From Planctomycetota bacterium (GTDB lineage: Bacteria > Planctomycetota > PUPC01 > JABMSA01 > JAUWKK01): a DNA stretch of 10,488 nucleotides. The notes beneath the pieces are model-generated. The model did not search any database. It saw nothing but the letters and a program-made list of their open reading frames with translations, and was not told the DNA's origin. The translations under genes and the position numbers were made by a program. Shown piece by piece: positions 1-5,719 of the stretch. The number at the start of each line of letters is the position of its first letter. Position 1 is the stretch's first letter. The stretch covers positions 1 through 10,488 of the forward strand of contig JAUWKK010000065.1 of assembly GCA_030614245.1 (NCBI GenBank), given 5' to 3'.

Positions 1-1
1 C

Positions 2-943
2 GTGGTGAAGGCCGAGGCGGTTGTGACTCTCTCGGATCACATCCTGCTGTGGCTGGCGCGGAATCGCGGCGAGTTCGAGCCCGACTGCCGGTTCCTCGTG
101 CCATCCGTCGAGTCTCTCGAACTGCTGGCGTCGAAGAAGAAGCAGCTCGACCTCGCCCGGAATGTCGGCTTCGAAGTGTTGCCAACCTGGTATCTGTCGG
201 GCGCGGACGACTGCTCGGCCATCCCTGTCCAGCAGTTTCCCGTCTGCCTGCGGCCGACGGACGACCGGTCGGTCGAGCCGACTTTCAAGGCGAAGGTGGC
301 TCATTCACATGATGAGCTGCGCCATATGCTGGGCGAACTGCGGTTCCTCGAAACGCCCGTTATCGCTCAACCGTTCATGCAGCTTCCCAATCTCGTCGTC
401 CACGGCGTGCGGTCGGACGCCGGCGAGATACTGGCGATGCAGGGGTTCCTCGTGCGCAGGAAATTCGAAGGCCTCGCGCTTTCGTTCGAGCGGGCGGAAC
501 TGCCGGACGACCTCGACCGACGCTGTCGCGCTTTCGCCCATGCGGCGGACGTGACCGGATGTTTCCATTACGACCTCCTCGCGTCACAGTCGGATGGCCG
601 CTGCTATTATCTCGAGCTCAACGCGAGGCTGGGGGGCACGACCGAGAAGGCTTTCCGCCTGGGCTTCGACGAGCCGGCTCTGGCGTTGGCCGCCTTCGGC
701 CTCAAGGGGTCAACCGAGGCCCATCGCCCGGCCGTGCGGCGCACCAGGACCGTAAACAAACGGGCATTGATGAAGCACATTCTGCAAGCGGCCAGAGGCA
801 GGCTCTCCGAGCTGGATTACCCGCCCGTCAGCCGGCTCAAGCACGTGTGGCTCTCGTGTTTTGAGTTGTTCTTCGTCAAGGATTCAGTCTTCGACTGGCG
901 TGACCTCCGCGGGAGCCTTTGGTTCCATCTGCGGATGCCGTAG
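2..943 (+). CDS. ATP-grasp family ligase (5'-truncated by window edge)
   Basis: Probable ATP-dependent carboxylate-amine or carboxylate-thiol ligase of the ATP-grasp superfamily; the substrate cannot be read from the sequence. About 313 residues are visible. Seen directly: an RP dipeptide near residue 84 where family members have the nucleotide-binding Lys/Arg, HYDL near 189-192, and the metal-binding motif ELNARLGG near 205-212 (E205, N207, R209). A basic C-terminal tail follows. The window begins inside what looks like the end of the N-terminal pre-ATP-grasp domain (DHILLWLARNRGEF), so the GTG codons at positions 2 and 5 are probably internal and the real start lies upstream. The GNAT gene follows after 27 nt and is probably co-transcribed. 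ATP-grasp/GNAT pairs occur in polysaccharide and small-peptide modification clusters, but nothing here fixes the pathway. Family call is firm; substrate unknown. Confidence 0.85.
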   Translation: MVKAEAVVTLSDHILLWLARNRGEFEPDCRFLVPSVESLELLASKKKQLDLARNVGFEVLPTWYLSGADDCSAIPVQQFPVCLRPTDDRSVEPTFKAKVAHSHDELRHMLGELRFLETPVIAQPFMQLPNLVVHGVRSDAGEILAMQGFLVRRKFEGLALSFERAELPDDLDRRCRAFAHAADVTGCFHYDLLASQSDGRCYYLELNARLGGTTEKAFRLGFDEPALALAAFGLKGSTEAHRPAVRRTRTVNKRALMKHILQAARGRLSELDYPPVSRLKHVWLSCFELFFVKDSVFDWRDLRGSLWFHLRMP

Positions 944-970
944 CCCCGAGAGCCGGTTGGGAGCAATACC

Positions 971-1540
971 ATGAAGTGGTTGCGATTCCTTACGCGTGCT
1001 ATCTTCGGCGATTACTTGTTTTACCGGATATTCTCGATCGAACTGGACGAACTGGCCGAACCTGAGCCTTGCGATTGGGAGATGAGACCGATTCGCGGCA
1101 TGGAGCCGTTCGCCGAGTCGCCATATCCGTCCATTCAGGAACTCGCGAAGTTTGCCGGCAACGATGCGGTGGCCTTCGGCGCGTGGGTGGAGGGCGAACT
1201 GGTGTCGGTGTGCTGGTGTTGGGGTGGCGCGCGGGGGAGCACGCGTGACTGCGATTTCTGGCCACTGAAGGATGACGAGGCAAAAGTGGTGCAGCTTTTC
1301 ACGGAGGAGAGCTTCCGTGGCCGCGGGCTCGGCTCCCGGCTCATCGCTTTTTCGGCACGCGAGATGAAGAAACTCGGCTTCCGCCGTCTCTTCGCCCGCA
1401 TCTGGCACTCGAACCGGGCATCCGTGCGAGCGGTCCAGAAGGGCGGATGGCACTACATCGCATTCGTGACGGGCATATGTCCTTTCGGACGAAAGAAGCC
1501 CCTGCGTTACATCCGATGGAAGCGCTCGGGCCACGAGTGA
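971..1540 (+). CDS. GNAT family N-acetyltransferase
   Basis: A 189-residue cytoplasmic acyl-CoA-dependent N-acetyltransferase; acceptor unknown. Motif A spans about residues 106-135 and includes the acetyl-CoA pyrophosphate-binding loop RGRGLG (116-121) followed by a long helix. Motif B is the HSNRASVRAVQKGGW segment (146-160), with the Asn and Ser typical of GNAT enzymes. The first 70 residues are less conserved and probably bind the acceptor. The ATG at 971 is preceded by GGGAG at 959-963 with 7 nt spacing, which supports this start. The gene follows the ATP-grasp ligase by 27 nt on the same strand, so a ligase plus acetyltransferase modification step is a reasonable inference. The family is certain; the specific reaction is not known. 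A 128-nt gap with a possible promoter separates it from the transporter gene downstream. Confidence 0.9.
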   Translation: MKWLRFLTRAIFGDYLFYRIFSIELDELAEPEPCDWEMRPIRGMEPFAESPYPSIQELAKFAGNDAVAFGAWVEGELVSVCWCWGGARGSTRDCDFWPLKDDEAKVVQLFTEESFRGRGLGSRLIAFSAREMKKLGFRRLFARIWHSNRASVRAVQKGGWHYIAFVTGICPFGRKKPLRYIRWKRSGHE

Positions 1541-1590
1541 TGGCAGTCCAGCTATGGCGTTCTGTCACATTCCCATTTCCACTTCAATGC

Positions 1591-1618
1591 TTGCTTCTTG
1601 CATCCTCTTTCTTACAAT
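1591..1618 (+). promoter_or_regulatory. candidate sigma70-type promoter for the ABC importer operon
   Basis: TTGCTT at 1591-1596 and TACAAT at 1613-1618 are separated by 16 nt, about 50 nt upstream of the lipoprotein ATG at 1669. The -10 matches the consensus at 5 of 6 positions, the -35 only at 3 of 6. It lies in the only sizeable gap upstream of the operon. No ModE-type palindrome or Moco riboswitch fold was recognised here. Confidence 0.3.
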
Positions 1619-1668
1619 GGCCGTCGACATCCGACCGTCTCACACAAGCCCATAGGAAGAATCTAACA

Positions 1669-3207
1669 ATGGGAAATGGAAAATGCTTCGGTCATCTCGC
1701 CGGATGCTTGCTTGCTGTTGCGATCGCGTCGTCTCTGTGCGGCTGCGGTAAGCCTGCGGATGAGGCGGCTCTGCGCTGCTACGTCGGCGGCACGATGCGG
1801 CCGGCGATGCAAGAGCTGATCGACATCTACGAGAAGGAAACCGGGCAGGCCATCGACCTGGACTACGGGGATTCGGGCTCCTGCCTGGTCAAGATCGAGA
1901 CGACGGGGAAAGGTGACCTCTACGTCGCTCACGATCCGTTCCTGAACGCTTTGAACGTGAAGAATCTGAGCAGGCAGGGCTGGGCCGTCGCCGCCGTCAC
2001 GCCGATGATCGCCGTCCCCAAGGGCAATCCGAAGAACATCCGCGGCCTCGAAGACCTCGCAAGAGAAGGCACGAAACTCGGGCTGACCGACGAGACCTAT
2101 AACACGCTCGGGCACATTCTGCCGGTGATGTTCAAGAAGACGGCGGTGCAGGCGAAGATCGAGAAAAACATCCGGACGCGAACGCGCATGGGCGGAGAGG
2201 TCGCCAACAACGTCAGCCTCGGGCATCTTGATGCCGCGATCGTGTGGAATGCCGTCATTCACGTCCGCCGCGATAAGCTCGACGCCATCCCTATCGAGAA
2301 CAGGTTCAGGCCCGACTCGAAAGTTGACGTAGTCACCAGCCCGACTTTCGGCGAAGTTGATATGAGCAATATCCGTGTGACTATCGCGACGCTCAAGTGC
2401 TCGAAGAGGCCGAAAGCGGCTGCGAAGTTCGCCGAATTCGTGAGTTCGCCTCGAGGACGTGCGGTATTCGCCAAGCACGGCTTCAGCCCTGCGAGGTCCG
2501 GGCAACAAGCCGGCACCCCGCTCCTGCTATACTGCGGAGCCGGAATCCGCCCGCCGGCCGCAGAGATCATCGAGGCCTTCAACGCCGAGACGGGCGTGAC
2601 GGTCGAGGTCGACTACTCCGGCGGCGGAGTGCTGCTATCGAGGATGAAGCTATCGGGGAGAGGCGACCTCTACATGCCCGGCGACGTGGAATACATCGAG
2701 CAGGCGAAGGAGCTCGGCATGATCGCTTCGCAGAAGAGCGCCTGCTGCTTCGTCCCGGTCATTCTCGTGCAGAAGGGCAATCCGAAGGGCATCAAGACGC
2801 TTCAGGACCTGACCCGGCCGGGCATACGCCTGGGGCGCGGGAATCCCGATGCCTGCGCCATCGGCAAGAACTGCGAGCGAGTCTTCAAGAAAAATAAGAT
2901 CGACAGGGATGCGCTCAGGAAGAACCTCGTGTTCCAGTCGGTGACCGTCAATGAGCTCGGCGTTCAGATCAAGACGGGACAGCTCGACGCGACGATCGTA
3001 TGGGATGCGATAGCTGCGTATTACTCCAGGGAGGCCGAAGCCGTGGCGATACCGCCCGAGCAGAACGAGATATCGCCGGTGGGCATCGCGGTGCTCAGTT
3101 TCAGCAAGAATAAGGAACTTTCCCGCCGCTTCGCAGCTTTCGTCGCAGGTGAGAAGGGCAAGGCCATCTTCAGGAAGCACAACTACACTATCGACATCCC
3201 CAGGTAA
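1669..3207 (+). CDS. ABC transporter lipoprotein with two tandem ModA-like binding domains
   Basis: A 512-residue exported substrate-binding protein, probably for molybdate, tungstate or a similar oxyanion. Residues 1-26 form a lipoprotein signal peptide with lipobox LCGC and acceptor Cys26, so the protein should be membrane-anchored outside the cytoplasm. Two homologous type-2 periplasmic-binding domains follow: about 35-277 and 284-509. Each repeats the same landmarks in order: a Y-x-G-x-x-x-RP start (38-45 and 288-295), KETG/AETG, DY-x-x-x-G, GDLY (82-85 and 332-335), a K-G-NPK loop (118-122 and 369-373), LDA-x-IVW (187-193 and 439-445), and a C-terminal KH pair. By eye the halves share roughly one third identity, so the duplication looks old. 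Start choice: ATG 1669 has AGGA at 1654-1657 and gives a proper signal peptide; the open frame reaching back to 1447 runs over the GNAT gene. Permease and ATPase genes follow. Oxyanion specificity is inferred from fold and context. Confidence 0.87.
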   Translation: MGNGKCFGHLAGCLLAVAIASSLCGCGKPADEAALRCYVGGTMRPAMQELIDIYEKETGQAIDLDYGDSGSCLVKIETTGKGDLYVAHDPFLNALNVKNLSRQGWAVAAVTPMIAVPKGNPKNIRGLEDLAREGTKLGLTDETYNTLGHILPVMFKKTAVQAKIEKNIRTRTRMGGEVANNVSLGHLDAAIVWNAVIHVRRDKLDAIPIENRFRPDSKVDVVTSPTFGEVDMSNIRVTIATLKCSKRPKAAAKFAEFVSSPRGRAVFAKHGFSPARSGQQAGTPLLLYCGAGIRPPAAEIIEAFNAETGVTVEVDYSGGGVLLSRMKLSGRGDLYMPGDVEYIEQAKELGMIASQKSACCFVPVILVQKGNPKGIKTLQDLTRPGIRLGRGNPDACAIGKNCERVFKKNKIDRDALRKNLVFQSVTVNELGVQIKTGQLDATIVWDAIAAYYSREAEAVAIPPEQNEISPVGIAVLSFSKNKELSRRFAAFVAGEKGKAIFRKHNYTIDIPR

Positions 3208-3320
3208 GGCCTCAGACTTCAGGGTTCAGGAATAAGGAAGACCTCAGACCTCAGGCCTCAGGAAGAAAGACCGAATCCGTACCTGTAGCCTAAAGCCTGT
3301 AGTCTGAAGCCTTTTCATCA
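3208..3320 (+). repeat. bipartite heptamer repeat element
   Basis: This gap between the binding-protein and permease genes is built from near-heptameric units. The first half repeats variants of CCTCAG/ACTTCAG, then comes a GGAAGAAAGACC block and a short spacer, and the second half repeats CCTGTAG, CCTAAAG and TCTGAAG. The same two-part layout occurs at 7821-7901 on the opposite strand. No coding potential, and no hairpin followed by a T-tract. The permease ribosome binding site lies just beyond its 3' edge. Confidence 0.7.
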
Positions 3321-3333
3321 CAGGAGCCGCCCC

Positions 3334-4173
3334 TTGACCGATGATTCAAATGGCGCCACGGCGATCGCGGGCCCTCGGGTGAATCTGCTGTCGGTCGTCA
3401 CCATCGGGTTCATGGCGGTTTTCATCATCGGCGTGCTCGTGCTGCTGCTGACGGGGCTTTCGTATACCGACTACCAAAGCATAGCCGAGGTGCTCGGCTC
3501 GAAGCCGATCCGTGCGGCTTTTCGCCTGAGCGCCGTCACGTCGGCGGCGACGTTGGGCTTAGTAGTCGTGTTCGCCGTTCCCGTCGGATATGCCCTGAGC
3601 CGGTATCGCTTCCCCGGGCACGTGGTTGCGGATACGATCGTGGACCTTCCGATCGTGCTGCCGCCACTGGTGATCGGCGTTTCGCTGCTCGGCTTCTTCA
3701 AGACGCCGCTCGGGCAGTTCATAGAGAGCCCCCGCGGCCTGAACCTGCAATTCGTCTACACAACGAGAGGCATCATATTGTGCCAGTTCCTCGTCTCGGC
3801 GTCGTATGGCATCAGGGCTGCGAAGGCAGCCTTTGACGGCGTCGACCGCCGGCTGGAAGACCTTGCGCTGACGCTCGGCTGCACACGGATGCAGGCTTTC
3901 CGCAAGGTCGCTCTGCCGCTCGCCCGCAACGGGATAGTAGCCGGCGCGATCATGGCCTGGGCACGAGCCGTGGGCGTCTTCGGCCCGCTGATGATCTTCG
4001 CCGGCGCCGTCCGAATGAAGACCGAGGTGATGCCCACCACGATCTTCCTGGAGCTGTCCATCGGTCGAGTCGAGGTGGCCATAGCCGTAGCCATAGCCAT
4101 GCTGACGATGGCGGCGATCGCTCTAATTCTCATTCACTCCCTGGCTCCGGGACGGAGGTGGTGGGGAGTATGA
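3334..4173 (+). CDS. ModB-like ABC transporter permease
   Basis: A 279-residue inner-membrane permease of the ABC importer. Six hydrophobic segments are visible at about 18-42, 66-90, 103-122, 144-163, 198-225 and 246-269, the usual number for ModB/CysT-type permeases. The ATPase-docking EAA loop lies at about 172-200 and reads LALTLGCTRMQAFRKVALPL, with the conserved Gly. PIVLPPLVIG near 106-115 resembles the V-LPP motif of molybdate and sulfate permeases. The start is TTG at 3334, supported by AGGAG at 3322-3326 with 7 nt spacing; no in-frame ATG fits better. Its TGA overlaps the ATG of the ATPase gene (ATGA at 4170-4173), which suggests translational coupling. Only one permease gene is present, so it probably works as a homodimer. 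Molybdate/tungstate is the most likely substrate; sulfate or another oxyanion cannot be excluded. Confidence 0.9.
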   Translation: MTDDSNGATAIAGPRVNLLSVVTIGFMAVFIIGVLVLLLTGLSYTDYQSIAEVLGSKPIRAAFRLSAVTSAATLGLVVVFAVPVGYALSRYRFPGHVVADTIVDLPIVLPPLVIGVSLLGFFKTPLGQFIESPRGLNLQFVYTTRGIILCQFLVSASYGIRAAKAAFDGVDRRLEDLALTLGCTRMQAFRKVALPLARNGIVAGAIMAWARAVGVFGPLMIFAGAVRMKTEVMPTTIFLELSIGRVEVAIAVAIAMLTMAAIALILIHSLAPGRRWWGV

Positions 4174-5213
4174 TTAAGGTCGACGGTCTCACGTTCCACG
4201 CAGGCGGCTTCCGGGTGAGAGAAGTCAGTCTCGACATAGCCAAGGGCGAGTATTTCGTCCTGCTCGGGCCGAACGGCTCGGGCAAGACGCTGCTGATCAA
4301 ATGCCTCTGCGGGCTGATACGCTCGGCTGCCGGCAGCATAGTGATCGATGGCGAGGATGTGACGCATCTCAAGCCCAGGCTGCGGAATATCGGGTACGTG
4401 CCGCAGGACTACCGGCTGTTCCCGCACATGGACGTCGCCCGCAATGTCACTTTTGCATTGCGTATGCACGGGATGTCGCACCGCCACGCGCTCGAAGAGA
4501 TCGCCCCGCTGGTCGAGATGCTTCGCTTGCGACCGCTGCTGGACCGTTCGCCGATAGGGCTAAGCGGCGGAGAGCATCAGAAGGTCGCGCTCGCCCGCGC
4601 CCTCGCACTGCGGCCCAAGCTCCTGCTGCTCGACGAGCCGGTCAGTGCGCTCGATGACCCGACCCGGCGCGATGTCTGCGCCGAACTCCGCCGCGTCCAG
4701 CGCGAGTTCCAGATAGCAACTATCCACGTCTGCCATAGCTTTGAGGAAGCCGTCATGGTCTCGGACCGGGCAGGAGTCATGTTCAACGGCCGGCTCGTTC
4801 AGACGGGAACGGTCCACACGCTGCTGCGTCAGCCGTCGAACGAGACAGTCGCCAGGCTGCTGCACGTCGAGAATATTTTCAGCGGACGGGCTACGCATCT
4901 TGACGGCGGCAACTCGCGCATCGATTTCGCCGGCCACCGGATCACAATATCGCAGCGCTGTGAAGGGGATATACGGTTCGTGGTGCGGCCCGAATTGCTC
5001 CGCGTTTCGCCCCAAGGCGCCGCCGGCGCCGATTGCATCCAGGCCGAGCTACTGCGGATTGACGATCTGGGCTCGTATGCCCGGCGCGAGTTGGAGGCAG
5101 GCGTTCGCATCGTTGCATACACTAATCCCGACACCATCAGCCGACGCTTTCAGATGGGCCGCCGATACGCCGTGGAGTTCCCGCCCGACGCAATCCACGT
5201 GCTGAGCGAGTGA
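4170..5213 (+). CDS. ModC/WtpC-like ABC transporter ATP-binding protein
   Basis: A 347-residue cytoplasmic ATPase that powers the importer. Motifs in order: Walker A GPNGSGKT (33-40), Q-loop Gln near 79, signature LSGGE (131-135), Walker B LLLLDEP (151-157) with D-loop SALD (159-162), and the switch His near 189. All catalytic residues are intact. Residues 230-347 form a C-terminal regulatory region resembling the TOBE domains of ModC, CysA and PotA ATPases, which in ModC-type proteins can bind the oxyanion. Start choice: ATG 4170 overlaps the permease stop and has GGAGGT at 4154-4159; an upstream in-frame GTG at 4158 would place the start on the Shine-Dalgarno itself. It is the last gene of the operon. 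Downstream lies a repeat-filled convergent gap with no clear intrinsic terminator. The ABC role is certain; the substrate is inferred. Confidence 0.93.
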   Translation: MIKVDGLTFHAGGFRVREVSLDIAKGEYFVLLGPNGSGKTLLIKCLCGLIRSAAGSIVIDGEDVTHLKPRLRNIGYVPQDYRLFPHMDVARNVTFALRMHGMSHRHALEEIAPLVEMLRLRPLLDRSPIGLSGGEHQKVALARALALRPKLLLLDEPVSALDDPTRRDVCAELRRVQREFQIATIHVCHSFEEAVMVSDRAGVMFNGRLVQTGTVHTLLRQPSNETVARLLHVENIFSGRATHLDGGNSRIDFAGHRITISQRCEGDIRFVVRPELLRVSPQGAAGADCIQAELLRIDDLGSYARRELEAGVRIVAYTNPDTISRRFQMGRRYAVEFPPDAIHVLSE

Positions 5214-5251
5214 GATCGGCTCATTGGCGAAACTCGTGGGGTAGGGGCATT

Positions 5252-5481
5252 GGGTGGCACGTTCAAGCAGAGCTTGGACGCGGGCACGGCCAACGGAATA
5301 AGAGAAAGGGAACCGCGGATAAACGCAGATAAACGCGGATTAGAAAGAACCACTAAAGATAAGGGCGTCGGGTGGCACGTTCAAGCAGAGCTTGGACGTG
5401 GGCATGGCCCGCCGAATAAGAGAAAGGGAACCACAGATGAACGCGGATAAACGCAGATAAGCGCGGATTAGAAAGAACCAT
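5252..5481. repeat. two direct copies of a ~110-bp repeat with GCGGATAAACGCAGATAA core
   Basis: Copies at 5252-5353 and 5370-5481 start 118 nt apart. Each begins GGGTGGCACGTTCAAGCAGA, continues through AATAAGAGAAAGGGAACC, and ends in a short-period tract of GCGGATAAACGCAGATAA units followed by GCGGATTAGAAAGAACCA. The second copy has one extra ~10-bp unit in that tract. The spacer is 16 nt. Short stop-free stretches across it look accidental. A degenerate relative lies at 10170-10255. Confidence 0.85.
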
Positions 5482-5545
5482 TATCTGTGTTACTAATAGG
5501 GGCGACATAAACTGGACATGCTGCCGCGAGCGGAGTGTTTTTTCA

Positions 5546-5627
5546 TGTCATTCTGAGCGAAGCGAAGAATCTTTGGCCAGATGATCGTCCAAATCGCGAA
5601 AGATGCTTCGCTTCGCTCAGCATGACA
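5546..5627. repeat. 82-bp near-perfect palindromic element
   Basis: The 27-nt arms at 5546-5572 and 5601-5627 are reverse complements at 25 of 27 positions (left arm TGTCATTCTGAGCGAAGCGA...). A 28-nt loop separates them. This matches a family of dispersed palindromes I recall from many environmental bacterial genomes, here with no transposase. The T-run lies 5' of the left arm rather than 3' of the hairpin, so it does not look like an intrinsic terminator on either strand. Confidence 0.8.
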
Positions 5628-5647
5628 AGACTTGGCGTTTCTGCTGC

Positions 5648-5690
5648 TTACTAAATGGCCCGCCTGTCTGAGGGCGCGGCCAGTCAGTAA
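5648..5690 (-). terminator. possible hairpin terminator after the propeller gene
   Basis: TTACTAAATGGCC (5648-5660) pairs with GGCCAGTCAGTAA (5678-5690) at 11 of 13 positions, and an inner CGCC/GGCG stem extends the hairpin. It begins about 30 nt 3' of the minus-strand propeller stop. No U-tract follows on the minus strand, so it may be a 3'-end stabiliser or simply another repeat. Confidence 0.3.
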
Positions 5691-5719
5691 CGTTCAATGT
5701 TTACTGCTCCAGGTAGCAA

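Noticed and set aside
1447..1668. Upstream extension of the binding-protein reading frame
   Set aside because: It runs through the end of the GNAT gene and the promoter gap; the lipoprotein signal and Shine-Dalgarno point to ATG 1669.
1541..1668. Molybdenum-cofactor riboswitch or ModE site upstream of the importer
   Set aside because: I looked for a conserved stem-loop or ModE-like palindrome and saw none; the region is also too short for a Moco riboswitch plus promoter.
1663..2508. Long minus-strand open frame opposite the binding-protein gene
   Set aside because: Arg/His-rich translation without motifs, fully antisense to a strong ModA-like domain; explained by high GC third positions.
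3208..3320. Small RNA or attenuator
   Set aside because: The heptamer repeats do not form a clear hairpin with a T-tract, and the same element occurs inside a coding region elsewhere in the window.
5252..5481. CRISPR array
   Set aside because: Only two units, a unit length near 110 nt and a 16-nt spacer do not fit CRISPR; no cas gene is present.
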